A DNA stretch of 64,000 bases from Cellulomonas fimi (GCF_012952065.1 NZ_JABCJJ010000002.1:124001-188000); one strand, 5' to 3'. Shown: positions 1 through 8,922, counted from the stretch's first letter. The notes: generated from the sequence alone by a model not told the origin. Program-made: numbers and translations.

Positions 1-598
1 GCGGCACCCCCGGCCGTGCGGTCGTCCGGACGTCGGGTGCGACGTCGCGCAGGATGCGGGCGGCCGCCATGCGCCGGGGCGAGCCGACGTCCCGGGCGGT
101 GTAGCCCCCGACGCCGAGGTCGCCGGCGGCGACGTCCCCGTCGTCCTCGAGGAGCAGCGTGCCTGTCCCTGCCGCGGCCAGCGTCACGGCGGTGCTCAGG
201 CCGAGCCGGCCGAGGCCGAGCAGACCGACGACCCGCGCGCTGCGTCCGTCGACCAGCGCCGCTCCCGACCCGTCGGCCAGCAGCCGGCTCCAGGTCGCGA
301 CGTCCGGGGCTGCCGACGCGGCGAGGGGGCGAGCCGCGGGCCGGGCCGCGCCGTCGGGCGTCGTCAGCTGGGCATGCACGAGGAGTGCGACGAGCTCCTC
401 GACCCGGGCGGGTGGGATGCCGGCGGCGCGCGCCCGGGTCACGAGGGCGCGGTCGGTGCTCCCGTCGTCGAGCGAGGTGAGCAGGTCGACCTCAGCCGGC
501 TCGAGACCCTGGATGCGGATGGCCCAGCGCGGGTCGGTGCCGACCTGGACCTCGTCCGGGCCTCGCCAGAGCACCCGCAGCCCTGTCCGCAGTCGCAT
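1..598 (-). CDS. ThiF-like (HesA/MoeB/ThiF) protein, 3' end outside window
   Basis: This is the 5' part of a minus-strand gene, with about 199 residues visible. The start ATG at 598 follows an AGGAGGGG ribosome site, and the protein begins MRLRTGLRVLWRGPDEVQ. The first 110 residues resemble the N-terminal region of actinobacterial ThiF-family adenylyltransferases. A glycine-rich stretch GLLGLGRLGLSTA near residues 120-135 looks like the start of the nucleotide-binding Rossmann fold. ThiF-family enzymes adenylate the C terminus of a small protein or peptide. In actinobacteria this gene is commonly found next to the DUF5679 and YgjP-like genes, as here. The catalytic part is beyond the window, so its substrate cannot be judged. 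Confidence 0.7.
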   Translation of the reverse strand, partial: MRLRTGLRVLWRGPDEVQVGTDPRWAIRIQGLEPAEVDLLTSLDDGSTDRALVTRARAAGIPPARVEELVALLVHAQLTTPDGAARPAARPLAASAAPDVATWSRLLADGSGAALVDGRSARVVGLLGLGRLGLSTAVTLAAAGTGTLLLEDDGDVAAGDLGVGGYTARDVGSPRRMAAARILRDVAPDVRTTARPGVP

Positions 599-747
599 CC
601 CGCCCCCCTCCTGGTGCGTCGCGCGGCACCAGACGTGCCGCGCGTCGTCGCCCACCCTGGCACCAACCGGCCCCTGGAGGTCCGTCGTCCACAGGGGAGA
701 TGACCCAGGGAGGCGACGCAGGAAAAGACGACGCAGGAAAAGACACA

Positions 748-790
748 GGGGCGGCCCGCCGCGTCAGCTGACTGACGCGCGGGCCGCCCC
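748..790 (-). terminator. Strong hairpin terminator after the DUF5679 gene
   Basis: A 12-bp GC-rich stem (748-759 with 779-790) continues, after a single bulged base, into a further 7-bp stem (761-767 with 772-778) closed by a 4-nt loop. On the minus strand it lies just past the DUF5679 stop and is followed by a T-rich stretch (TGTCTTTTCC). It should separate transcription of DUF5679 from the ThiF-like gene. Confidence 0.75.
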
Positions 791-807
791 TGGCGGTGCG
801 TGCTGGC

Positions 808-966
808 TCAGGCCTTGCCGAGGATCCGGTTCAGCTTGGTGCCGCAGACCGGGCAGATGCCCTTGGCCATCTTGCGGCCCGACTCCGAGACGACGACGTC
901 GCCCTCCGTCGTGCGCTTCTCCTTGCACTTCACGCAGTAGAACTCGCCCTGGTACTTCTCGGCCAT
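808..966 (-). CDS. DUF5679 small zinc-ribbon-like protein
   Basis: This 52-residue protein (MAEKYQGEFYCVKC...) has two CxxC pairs, CVKC near residues 11-14 and CPVC near 38-41, as expected of a small zinc ribbon. It matches the conserved actinobacterial DUF5679 family in length and sequence, including the central SESGRKMAKG segment. No function is established for the family. The ATG at 966 is preceded by an AGACAGG ribosome-site region, so the short form is preferred over upstream in-frame starts. Its neighbours are the ThiF-like gene downstream and the divergent YgjP-like peptidase upstream. Confidence 0.85.
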   Translation of the reverse strand: MAEKYQGEFYCVKCKEKRTTEGDVVVSESGRKMAKGICPVCGTKLNRILGKA

Positions 967-1213
967 GACCTGTCTCCGTTCGGATGTCTGTGTCTCGCCC
1001 GCCGCGGGTTGGCGGGCCGGCGGCACGGAGGAGCGGCCACGGCCGCACGCTCCCGTGCACGGACACGATAGTGGCCGCACAGGTCCCTCGCCCCACCGCA
1101 CACGGCGCGCCGTCGAGGCTGATCCTACGTTGCGAGCGTCGGCCCCCCAGAGGCAGGGAGGACAAACGGGTGACAACCGGACGCCAGGAGTCGCAAGACG
1201 CTAGCGTGCTGGG

Positions 1214-2056
1214 GTGCATCCGGACGATCCGCAGGGCCTGGTCGAGGTCCGCAGGAGCCGCAAACGCCTCCGCACCGTGACGGCGTACCGCGACGGTGAG
1301 CGGACCGTCGTGGCGATCCCGGCGCGATTCACCCGCGCCCAGGAGCGCGAGTGGGTGCTCCGGATGGTCAACCGGCTGGCCGACCAGGAGCGGCGTCGGC
1401 GTCCCTCCGACGAGGAGCTGGCGGCACGGGCGGCCACGTTGTCCGCCCGGTACCTCGGCGGACGGGCGACGCCCACGAGCGTCAGCTGGTCCGGCAACCA
1501 GGGTCGCCGCTGGGGATCGTGCACGCCGGTCGACGGCACGATCCGCATCTCGACGCGCGTGCGCGGCATGCCGCGCTGGGTGCTCGACTACGTCCTGCTC
1601 CACGAGCTCGCGCACCTGCTGCACGCGGGTCACGGCCCGGAGTTCTGGGCGGTTCTCGAGGGCTACCCGCGCACCGAGCGGGCGCGCGGATACCTCGAGG
1701 GGGTGTCGTTCGGCGAGGAGCGCGGACGCGACGTGAGCGCCGGGAGGGACCTCTCGCCCGCGGACGGACCCGCCGCCGACGACGTGGACGTGGCCGACGA
1801 CGCGGACGTGGCCGACGACGTGGACGTGGCCGACGACGTGGACATGGTCGACGACGTGGACGTGGCCGACGACGTGGACGTCGACGAGGCCGACCGGTCC
1901 GCCGAGTCGGACGGCGTCACCGATGTCGCGATCACGGAGGACGCCGTGGCGTCGGCCGAGACCGGTCGCGTCGCGTCGGTCACCGGGAGGCGGCCCTCCT
2001 CGGCCACCGGTTCGCAGCCTGCCGGTGGCGTGGTCGGGCGCGCTCGGCGCGACTGA
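1214..2056 (+). CDS. YgjP-like (SprT/M48-type) metallopeptidase with acidic repeat tail
   Basis: The N-terminal 165 residues form a YgjP/DUF45-type metallopeptidase. The zinc motif HELAHLLHAGHGPEFW (near residues 137-152) supplies HExxH plus the downstream His, and WGSC lies near residue 98, as is usual in the family. The protein starts with GTG at 1214 (MHPDDPQGLVEVRRS). From about residue 188 the protein becomes a low-complexity acidic tail built from six tandem DDVDVA-like hexapeptides, which is not part of the enzyme fold. It is convergent with the DUF2342 gene, with only 15 bp between the stops. Substrates of YgjP-like peptidases are poorly known. Confidence 0.82.
   Translation: MHPDDPQGLVEVRRSRKRLRTVTAYRDGERTVVAIPARFTRAQEREWVLRMVNRLADQERRRRPSDEELAARAATLSARYLGGRATPTSVSWSGNQGRRWGSCTPVDGTIRISTRVRGMPRWVLDYVLLHELAHLLHAGHGPEFWAVLEGYPRTERARGYLEGVSFGEERGRDVSAGRDLSPADGPAADDVDVADDADVADDVDVADDVDMVDDVDVADDVDVDEADRSAESDGVTDVAITEDAVASAETGRVASVTGRRPSSATGSQPAGGVVGRARRD
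1778..1885 (+). repeat. Six tandem 18-bp coding repeats (DDVDVA)n
   Basis: The unit gacgacgtggacgtggcc is repeated six times head to tail with a few substitutions. It encodes DDVDVA, DDADVA, DDVDVA, DDVDMV, DDVDVA and DDVDVD in the C-terminal tail of the YgjP-like protein. Exact 18-bp periodicity suggests recent slippage expansion. Confidence 0.9.
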
Positions 2057-2071
2057 CCGCGACCGACTGAC

Positions 2072-3616
2072 TCAGCGGCTCTCACCGGCGGCGCCGTCGC
2101 CGTCCGCGCTGTCGCCGTCCGCGCCGGTGCCCGGATCCTCGTCGGACGGCTGCGGCGTCGCGTCGCCACCGGCCGCGCCGAAGATCTCGGCCAGCGCCCG
2201 GTCGACGTCCGCGTGCTCGTCGGCCGCTGCCGTCCGCCTGCCGGCGTAGCCCGACGGGTCGTCGAGGTCGTGCGCGGCCGGCAGCAGGTCCGGGTGGTCC
2301 CACACGGCGTCGCGCGCCTCCGTACCCGCGACGCGTGCGATCTCGGCCCAGAGCGAGGCGGCGTCACGAGAGCGCCGCGGTCGGAGCTCGAGACCGACGA
2401 GCGTCGCGAACGTCTGCTCCGCCGGACCCCCGGCCGCGCGGCGTCGGCGGATCATCTCGCGCAGCGCGACGGCGTGCGGCAGGTGCGGCTGGGTCGCGGC
2501 GGCCGCGACCTCGTCGACCCAGCCCTCGACGAGGGCGAGCGCCGTCTCGAGGCGGGCGAGGCTGGCCTGCTGCTCGGGTGTCGTCTGAGGGGCGAAGACT
2601 CCGCCCGACAGCGCGCCCTGGAGCGCGGTCGGGTCGGTCGGGTCGATCGACCGCACCGCCTCCTCGAGGCTCTCGACGTCGATCGAGATGCCGCGTGCAT
2701 AGGCCTCGACGATGCCGAGGAGGTGCCCGCGCAACCAGGACACGTGCGTGAACAGCCGCGCGTGGGCCGCCTCGCGTACGGCCAGGAACAGGCGGACCTC
2801 GGGGAGGGGAGCGTCGAGGCCGGCCGCGAACGCCGCGACGTTCGCCGGGACGAGCACGGTCGCGGCGTGGTCGAGCAGCGGCAGGCCGATGTCGGTCGCG
2901 CCGAACACGTCGCGCGAGAGGGTCCCGGCAGCCTGACCGACCTGCATGCCGAAGACGGCGGAGCCGAGCTGGCGGACCAGCCGCGCCGGGTCGATGGCGC
3001 CCCCGGGCCCGCCGGGAGGTCCGGAGGAGCCGGGCAGGCCGGCAGCGCCGAGCCCGCTCAGCCCGCCCGTGCCGAGGAGACCTGTGCCGTCCCCCAGGCC
3101 CTCGGGGAGCTGATCGGTGAGGGCTGCGGCGAGCGCCTCGGACAGCGACGCCGCGACCGGCTCCGCGAGCACCCGCCACGTCGGCAGCGTGTGCTCGACC
3201 CACTCGGACCGGCTCCACGCCCGGGCGGGGCCGCCGGACGCGGGCAGGTCCGTGGCGGCGTCGAGCCAGTACTCGGCGACCTGCAGCGCCTCGGCCGCCT
3301 CGCGCACCTCGGCACGCGTGAGCGACGGGTCGCCCTCCATGACGGCGGCCTGGCGCGCGACGTCGTGCGCGACGTCCCAGTTGACCGGGCCCTGCCCCGA
3401 CGCGGCCAGCATGCGCTGCACCTGGCCCAGCACCTGACCCAGCAGCTGCGGGTCGTCGGGCAGCCCCGCGGCAGCCGCCATCGCCGTCGGGTCCATGCCT
3501 CGCTCACGCAGCTCGCGCAGCGCCTCCTCGGCGTCGGCGCCGAACATCGAGCGCAGCAGCTCCTCCCACTGCGGCGAACCCTCGTCGCCGGGGCCGGTCG
3601 GGAGCTCGCTGGTCAT
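2072..3616 (-). CDS. DUF2342 putative zinc-dependent metalloprotease-like protein
   Basis: This 514-residue protein matches the actinobacterial DUF2342 family (zinc-dependent metalloprotease / coenzyme-F420 biosynthesis-associated) in length and in its central REAAHARLFTHVSWLRGH region. A glycine/proline-rich insert lies near residues 195-230. No canonical HExxH is present; the REAAHARL segment is the likely active-site counterpart, so the peptidase label is inherited rather than shown. ATG 3616 (MTSELPTGPG) is chosen because a GGAG-like ribosome site lies upstream; an in-frame start 48 nt earlier is less likely. It is divergent from the PDZ protease, a common arrangement in actinobacteria. 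Confidence 0.8.
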   Translation of the reverse strand: MTSELPTGPGDEGSPQWEELLRSMFGADAEEALRELRERGMDPTAMAAAAGLPDDPQLLGQVLGQVQRMLAASGQGPVNWDVAHDVARQAAVMEGDPSLTRAEVREAAEALQVAEYWLDAATDLPASGGPARAWSRSEWVEHTLPTWRVLAEPVAASLSEALAAALTDQLPEGLGDGTGLLGTGGLSGLGAAGLPGSSGPPGGPGGAIDPARLVRQLGSAVFGMQVGQAAGTLSRDVFGATDIGLPLLDHAATVLVPANVAAFAAGLDAPLPEVRLFLAVREAAHARLFTHVSWLRGHLLGIVEAYARGISIDVESLEEAVRSIDPTDPTALQGALSGGVFAPQTTPEQQASLARLETALALVEGWVDEVAAAATQPHLPHAVALREMIRRRRAAGGPAEQTFATLVGLELRPRRSRDAASLWAEIARVAGTEARDAVWDHPDLLPAAHDLDDPSGYAGRRTAAADEHADVDRALAEIFGAAGGDATPQPSDEDPGTGADGDSADGDGAAGESR

Positions 3617-3713
3617 GGTGACTCTCCTGGGACGAGGGAGGACGCGGGTGACCACGTTAACCACATCAAGGCGCGGTCAGCCGTCCCGTCGGACCGCGCT
3701 GAGCGTGCGGTTC

Positions 3714-3800
3714 GCTCAGGGCGCAGCACGTCTCGGGGGATGGCTCGGGGCGCAGCACGTCTCGGGGGATGGCTCAGGTCACAGCACGTCATGGGGGATG
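3714..3800 (+). repeat. Three tandem 29-bp repeats spanning the start of the PDZ-protease gene
   Basis: Units lie at 3714-3742, 3743-3771 and 3772-3800, each ending GGGGGATG. The first two are almost identical; the third is diverged and contains the chosen start codon. Every unit carries a Shine-Dalgarno-like run of G next to an ATG, so the array copies a ribosome-binding region. The first-unit ATG at 3740 is in frame with the gene. Confidence 0.85.
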
Positions 3801-4975
3801 ATCGTCGGGTGCGTGACGCGTCGACCGGCCCCGGCCCCCACCCCGACACCGGCGCGCCGGCCACCTCGTCGACCGGTTCGACCGGTTCGACCGACCCGAC
3901 CGACACCCCGACGCTCCCGGTACCGCCGTCGCCGCGCTCGACGACGCTGAGCATCGCGGGTCTCGTGACGCTCGTCCTGCTCACGCTGCTCGTGTTCGTC
4001 CCGGTGCCGTACGCCATCGGGTCGCCCGGTCCGACGCGGGACACCTTGGGGGCGTACGACGGCGAGCCGCTGATCGAGGTCGACGGCGTCCCGACGTACG
4101 AGTCGACCGGTGAGCTGCGCATGACGACGGTGTCCTACGCGGGCGGTCCCGGGTATCCCGTGACGCTCCCGCTCGTGCTCCGGGGCTGGTTGTCCGGCGC
4201 ACGCGTCGTCACGCCGGTCGAGTCCGTCTTCCCGCCCGACCGCAGCCAGGACGAGATCGACCAGCAGAACGAGGCTGAGATGGTCTCGTCGCAGGAGAAC
4301 GCGACGGTGGCCGCGCTCGAGGAGCTCGGCTACGAGGTGCCGGCGGAGCTTCGGGTGGCCGGAGCGGTCGCCGGCACGGGCGCCGACGGGGTGGTCGAGG
4401 AGGGCGACGTGCTGCTGTCGCTCGAGGGCGAGCCGGTCGAGTCGTACACCGAGCTGGTCCGGACGCTCGCCAGGACCGAGCCCGGCACGACGGTCACGCT
4501 TGGCCTCGTGCGCGACGGCGAGCCGCTCGACGTCGACGTCGTCACAGGTGAGCGCGCTGGGGGTGGCAGCCAGCTCGGCGTGTTCATCGACCCGGTCTTC
4601 GACCTCCCGGTGGACGTGACGATCCAGATCGAGGACATCGGCGGGCCGAGCGCCGGGATGATGTTCGCGCTCGGGATCATCGACACGATGACGCCCGAGG
4701 ACGAGCTCGACGGTGCGGTGATCGCCGGCACCGGGACCGTCGACGTGGACGGGAAGGTCGGGCCCATCGGGGGCATCCGCCAGAAGCTCTTCGGGGCGGT
4801 GCGCGACGGGGCCGACTGGTTCCTGGCTCCCGGGGCCAACTGCGACGAGGTGGTCGGCAACGTGCCGGACGACCTTCGCGTCGTGCGGGTCGAGACGCTG
4901 GGTGAGGCGCGCGCGGCCATGGAGGCCATCGGCGCGGGCGCGGGCGACGCGCTGCCGACGTGCGAGGCCCCCTGA
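3791..4975 (+). CDS. YlbL-type PDZ domain / S16 (Lon-like) membrane serine protease
   Basis: The protein has a short Thr/Ser/Pro-rich cytoplasmic N terminus, one membrane helix (LSIAGLVTLVLLTLLVFVPV, near residues 54-73), a PDZ domain, and a C-terminal Lon-type S16 domain. The S16 domain carries the catalytic Ser in GGPSAGMMFA and the catalytic Lys in GGIRQKL, so the Ser-Lys dyad is complete. This is the actinobacterial YlbL-like family, a membrane-anchored protease facing outside. The start is uncertain: ATG 3740, ATG 3791 and GTG 3809 are all in frame, because the ribosome-site region is triplicated. It ends 23 bp from the convergent PPA1309-like gene. Confidence 0.85.
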   Translation: MGDDRRVRDASTGPGPHPDTGAPATSSTGSTGSTDPTDTPTLPVPPSPRSTTLSIAGLVTLVLLTLLVFVPVPYAIGSPGPTRDTLGAYDGEPLIEVDGVPTYESTGELRMTTVSYAGGPGYPVTLPLVLRGWLSGARVVTPVESVFPPDRSQDEIDQQNEAEMVSSQENATVAALEELGYEVPAELRVAGAVAGTGADGVVEEGDVLLSLEGEPVESYTELVRTLARTEPGTTVTLGLVRDGEPLDVDVVTGERAGGGSQLGVFIDPVFDLPVDVTIQIEDIGGPSAGMMFALGIIDTMTPEDELDGAVIAGTGTVDVDGKVGPIGGIRQKLFGAVRDGADWFLAPGANCDEVVGNVPDDLRVVRVETLGEARAAMEAIGAGAGDALPTCEAP

Positions 4976-4998
4976 CCTCGCCGGCCCTCGGTCCGGCG

Positions 4999-5592
4999 TC
5001 AGGCCAGCGTCGCCCCGAGCGCCACGAGCAGCCCCGGGACGAGGTCGGGGCCCGTCGCGACGGCGTCGTCGGCGTCGTGCGCACGGGTGCGGATCGCCGA
5101 CCAGGACTCCCCGGTCCGCAGGACCCCGACGGCGATCCGCACGTCCTGGCGGTCGGGGTGGCTCATGAGGTAGTCCAGCGCGGCGTCGGGCTCGGCCGGC
5201 ATGCCCTCCTCGGCCGCGGGGGGCAGCACGACGCGCTCGACGGTGATCGCGGTCCCGTCGACGCTGGGCGGCCACGTGATCCCGCCCAGCAGCTCCTCGA
5301 GGTCGGCAACCTGAGGCAGACCCTCCTGCTCGATCGACGTGAGGTGCGTGTCGTCGGCCTGCGCCGCCGCCACGACCGCGGGCGCGAGCTGATCCGCCAG
5401 CTCGGGGGACGCCTCGAGGGCCTGCGCGGTGCGGACGAGCGCGAAGACGCGGACCGGGGCGTCCCAGCCCGCGGTGGCGACGTGCTGCTCGATCTCGACG
5501 ACGGCGTCGGCCAGCGAGCGCTGCGCGCGGGGAATGGAGGACGGGGGCGCGGGGGAGCCGGCGGGCGTGGGCTCGGTGGGCTCGGTGCTCAT
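4999..5592 (-). CDS. PPA1309 family protein of unknown function
   Basis: This 197-residue acidic protein has a disordered Pro/Thr-rich first 25 residues, then the conserved segment of the PPA1309 family (AVVEIEQHVATAGWDAPVRVFALV near the start; ESWSAIRTRAHDAD near the end). No catalytic motif is visible and no function is known. The start at 5592 (MSTEPTEPT) is preferred; ATG 5601 is possible. The gene sits in the conserved order between the PDZ protease and UPF0182. Confidence 0.8.
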   Translation of the reverse strand: MSTEPTEPTPAGSPAPPSSIPRAQRSLADAVVEIEQHVATAGWDAPVRVFALVRTAQALEASPELADQLAPAVVAAAQADDTHLTSIEQEGLPQVADLEELLGGITWPPSVDGTAITVERVVLPPAAEEGMPAEPDAALDYLMSHPDRQDVRIAVGVLRTGESWSAIRTRAHDADDAVATGPDLVPGLLVALGATLA

Positions 5593-5747
5593 GGGCGCCA
5601 TCGTCGCATCCGGTGCGAGCCGATGTGGGAACCTGGGGGCATGCCGAGGCGTTCACCGGATGACACCGGCGGCCGCCGCACCGCATCCCCGTGCCGCCCG
5701 CGCCGCTCCGCCGACGCGCTCCACCGACGATTGAGGAACTTCACGCT

Positions 5748-8747
5748 GTGAGCTTCACCGGACCACCCCGACGCCCAGCCGCGCCCCCGCCCGCCCGCAA
5801 GAGACGGGGGGCGCTCGGCCCCACGGTCGTGGTGCTCGGTGCGCTGGTCGTCCTGCTGCTGATCCTGGCCCAGGTGTGGACCGAGGTCCTCTGGTTCGAC
5901 CAGGTCGGCTACCTCGACGTGCTGCGGACCGAGTGGCTGACGCGGTCGCTGCTCTTCGCCGCGGGGTTCGTGGTCATGGCCGGAGCCGTCGCGGCGAGCC
6001 TCAACGTCGCGTACCGCTCGCGCCCGGTGTACGCGCCGTCGACCCAGGAGCAGGCGAACCTCGACCAGTACCGCGAGGCCGTCGAGCCGCTGCGCAAGCT
6101 CGTCATGGTCGCCGGTCCGGCCCTGCTCGGGCTCTTCGCCGGGACAGCGGCGTCGCAGCAGTGGACGACGATCCAGCTGTGGCTCAACTCCGTCGAGTTC
6201 GGTCGGACCGACCCGCAGTGGGGTCTGGACCTGTCGTTCTTCGTCTTCACGCTGCCGGGCCTGCGCTTCGTCGTGTCCTTCCTCATGGCCGTCGTCGTGC
6301 TCTCGGGGCTCGGCGCGATCGCGACGCACTACCTGTACGGCGGGCTGCGGCTCGGGGGGCAGGGACCGCGCACCACGCGTGCCGCGCGCGTCCAGCTCTC
6401 GGTGCTCGCGGCGGCGTTCCTGCTGCTCGTCGCGGCGAACTACTGGCTCGACCGCTACTCGCTGCTGACCAAGGCGGGCGAGAAGTTCGAGGGCGCGTCC
6501 TACGCCGACGTCAACGCCGTGATCCCGTCGAAGGGCATCCTCGCGGTCGTCGCGGTCCTCGTCGCCGCCCTCTTCCTGGTCACCGCGGTGCGCGGCAACT
6601 GGCGGATCCCCGCCATCGGCGTCGGCCTCATGGTCGTCTCCGCGGTGGCGATCGGCGGGATCTACCCGGCCGTGGTCCAGCGGTTCCAGGTCCAGCCGAA
6701 CGCGCAGGAGCTCGAGGCCGACTTCATCCAGCGCAACATCGACGCGACGCTCACGGCGTTCGGGCTCGACGACGTCGAGGTCACGCCGTACTCGGCGAGC
6801 ACCACGGCCTCGGCCGGGGCGCTGCGCCAGGACGCCGAGACCGCGGCCAGCATCCGCCTGCTCGACCCGGCGATCGTGAGCCCGTCGTTCCGGCAGCTGC
6901 AGCAGAACAAGCAGTACTACAACTTCGCGGACGCGCTCTCGGTCGACCGGTACGACATCGGCGGCGAGAGCCGCGACACCGTCATCGCCGTGCGTGAGCT
7001 CAACCTGGCCGGGCTCGGCCCGTCGGCGCGGAACTGGGTCAACGACCGCACCGTGTACACGCACGGGTACGGGGTCGTGGCGGCATTCGGCAACACCACG
7101 AGCTCGGACGGCCAGCCTGCGTACTTCGAGGGCGGCATCCCGTCCACAGGTGAGCTCAGCCCGTACCAGCCGCGCATCTACTTCGGCCAGAACTCGCCGT
7201 CGTACTCGATCGTCGGGGCGCCCGAGGGCGCGCCCGAGTGGGAGCTCGACTACCCGGACGACGAGTCCGGTGGGCAGGAGAACACCACGTTCCCCACCGA
7301 CGAGATCCAGGCGGGCCCCAGCGTCGGCAACTACTGGAACAAGCTGCTCTACGCGCTGAAGTTCGGCGACGAGGAGCTGCTGTTCTCGGATCGCGTCACG
7401 ACCGAGTCGCAGATCCTCTACGACCGCGACCCGCGTGACCGCGTCGAGAAGGTCGCCCCGTACCTGACCATCGACGGCCGCGTGTACCCCGCCGTCGTCG
7501 ACGAGAAGGTCGTCTGGATGGTCGACGGCTACACGACCACGGACGCGTACCCCTACTCGAAGTCGGCGTCGCTCGACGACGTCACCGCGGACTCGCTGAC
7601 CGAGCGCTCGACGACGGTGGCCCAGCTGGCGCCGCAGACCGCGAACTACATCCGCAACTCGGTCAAGGCGACCGTCGACGCGTACACCGGCGAGGTCACG
7701 CTCTACGCGTGGGACCCGGAGGACCCGCTGCTGCAGGCGTGGCAGAAGGTGTTCCCGGGCACGCTCGAGCCGATCTCGGAGATCAGCGGCGACCTGATGA
7801 GCCACATCCGGTACCCGGAGGACCTCTTCAAGGTGCAGCGTGAGCTGCTCTCGACCTACCACGTGCAGGACGCGGGCGACTTCTACACCAACCAGGACTT
7901 CTGGACGACGCCGAACGACCCGACCCAGAGCGGTTCCGTCAAGCAGCCGCCGTACTACCTGACGCTGCAGATGCCCGGCCAGGAGCAGCCGTCGTTCTCC
8001 CTGACCTCGGCGTACATCCCGGCCGGTGGGACGCGCGACGTGCTCACCGGGTTCCTCGCGGCGGACGCGGAGGCGGGGAACGAGGCGGGCAAGCCGGCCG
8101 AGGGGTACGGCAAGCTGCGGCTGCTCGAGCTGCCGCGGAACTCGACCGTCCCCGGTCCGGGCCAGGTGCAGAACAACTTCGACGCGGACCCGGACGTCTC
8201 GACGACCCTGAACTTGCTGGCCCAGGGGAACTCGAACGTGCTGAACGGGAACCTGCTGACCCTGCCCGTCGGCGGCGGGTTGCTGTACGTCCAGCCCGTG
8301 TACGTCCAGTCGTCGAGCGGCACGCAGATCCCGCTGCTCCAGAAGGTGCTCGTGGCCTTCGGCGACACGATCGGGTTCGCCGACACGCTCGGGGAGGCCC
8401 TCGACCAGGTGTTCGGCGGCGACTCCGGCGTCGAGGTGGGCGAGGAGACGACCGACACCGGCCCGATCGCCCCCGACGCCGACGGGCAGGCTCCGGGCAC
8501 CGAGACGCCGACCCCGGCGCCGACGACGCCCACCCCGGCGCCGACGACGCCGGCCGACGGCGCGAGCCCGGACGCCGCGGCCGCACGGCAGCAGCTCGAC
8601 GCCGCGCTCGCCGACGCGAACGCCGCGCTCCAGTCGGGCCAGACGGCGCTCGCCGCGGGCGACTTCGCTGCGTACGGCGAGGCGCAGACCCGGCTCCGGG
8701 AGGCCCTCGACCGGGCGATCGCGGCCGAGGCGGCGCTCGCGGAGTAG
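5748..8747 (+). CDS. UPF0182 family large membrane protein
   Basis: This 999-residue protein belongs to the UPF0182 family found across actinobacteria. The first 330 residues contain about seven hydrophobic helices (for example LGPTVVVLGALVVLLLILAQ and LSVLAAAFLLLVAANYWL). A large extracytoplasmic domain follows, then a Pro/Thr linker (TPTPAPTTPTPAPTTP, near residue 920) and an Ala-rich helical tail. GTG 5748 is chosen because a TTGAGGA ribosome site lies 10 nt upstream and the protein then starts directly with its short Pro-rich leader. Function is unknown. A perfect 12-bp hairpin terminator follows the stop. Confidence 0.88.
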   Translation: MSFTGPPRRPAAPPPARKRRGALGPTVVVLGALVVLLLILAQVWTEVLWFDQVGYLDVLRTEWLTRSLLFAAGFVVMAGAVAASLNVAYRSRPVYAPSTQEQANLDQYREAVEPLRKLVMVAGPALLGLFAGTAASQQWTTIQLWLNSVEFGRTDPQWGLDLSFFVFTLPGLRFVVSFLMAVVVLSGLGAIATHYLYGGLRLGGQGPRTTRAARVQLSVLAAAFLLLVAANYWLDRYSLLTKAGEKFEGASYADVNAVIPSKGILAVVAVLVAALFLVTAVRGNWRIPAIGVGLMVVSAVAIGGIYPAVVQRFQVQPNAQELEADFIQRNIDATLTAFGLDDVEVTPYSASTTASAGALRQDAETAASIRLLDPAIVSPSFRQLQQNKQYYNFADALSVDRYDIGGESRDTVIAVRELNLAGLGPSARNWVNDRTVYTHGYGVVAAFGNTTSSDGQPAYFEGGIPSTGELSPYQPRIYFGQNSPSYSIVGAPEGAPEWELDYPDDESGGQENTTFPTDEIQAGPSVGNYWNKLLYALKFGDEELLFSDRVTTESQILYDRDPRDRVEKVAPYLTIDGRVYPAVVDEKVVWMVDGYTTTDAYPYSKSASLDDVTADSLTERSTTVAQLAPQTANYIRNSVKATVDAYTGEVTLYAWDPEDPLLQAWQKVFPGTLEPISEISGDLMSHIRYPEDLFKVQRELLSTYHVQDAGDFYTNQDFWTTPNDPTQSGSVKQPPYYLTLQMPGQEQPSFSLTSAYIPAGGTRDVLTGFLAADAEAGNEAGKPAEGYGKLRLLELPRNSTVPGPGQVQNNFDADPDVSTTLNLLAQGNSNVLNGNLLTLPVGGGLLYVQPVYVQSSSGTQIPLLQKVLVAFGDTIGFADTLGEALDQVFGGDSGVEVGEETTDTGPIAPDADGQAPGTETPTPAPTTPTPAPTTPADGASPDAAAARQQLDAALADANAALQSGQTALAAGDFAAYGEAQTRLREALDRAIAAEAALAE

Positions 8748-8761
8748 GCCGTGGTGCGGAG

Positions 8762-8798
8762 CCCGGACCGCCTGCCCGATTTGGAGAGGCGGTCCGGG
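8762..8798 (+). terminator. Hairpin terminator after UPF0182
   Basis: CCCGGACCGCCT (8762-8773) pairs perfectly with AGGCGGTCCGGG (8787-8798) around a 13-nt loop, 15 nt after the UPF0182 stop. There is no T tract, which is common in high-GC actinobacteria. Confidence 0.7.
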
Positions 8799-8820
8799 TG
8801 ACGTAGGGTGGAGACACCGA

Positions 8821-8894
8821 CGCGGGGTGGAGCAGCTCGGTAGCTCGCTGGGCTCATAACCCAGAGGTCGCAGGTTCAAATCCTGCCCCCGCTA
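8821..8894 (+). tRNA. Initiator tRNA-fMet (anticodon CAU)
   Basis: The cloverleaf is complete. The acceptor strand CGCGGGG pairs with CCCCGC but leaves position 1 (C) unpaired with position 72 (T), the initiator hallmark. The anticodon stem has the three G:C pairs GGG/CCC flanking CTCATAA, and the T-arm is GCAGG-TTCAAAT-CCTGC. CCA is not encoded. The 3' part of the gene (from 8853) is the left attachment core of the integrated element, so everything after the crossover belongs to the element while the tRNA stays intact. Confidence 0.95.
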
Positions 8895-8922
8895 CAAGTG
8901 AAGTACCAGGTCAGAGGCCCTT
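8853..8922 (+). other. attL core: 70-bp direct repeat of attR
   Basis: This segment (from CTCATAACCC in the anticodon arm to the 5' arm of the tRNA terminator) is identical over 70 nt to 42214-42283. It covers the last 42 nt of tRNA-fMet and 28 nt downstream. It marks the left boundary of the integrated element. Confidence 0.92.

Noticed and set aside
1778-1885. CRISPR-like array
   Set aside because: The 18-bp units are contiguous, in frame and have no spacers; no CRISPR array or cas gene was seen anywhere in the window.
5589-8879. Minus-strand open frame of over 1,000 codons opposite UPF0182
   Set aside because: It is Arg/Val/His-rich with no domain, and it mirrors the codon bias of the clearly real UPF0182 gene on the other strand.
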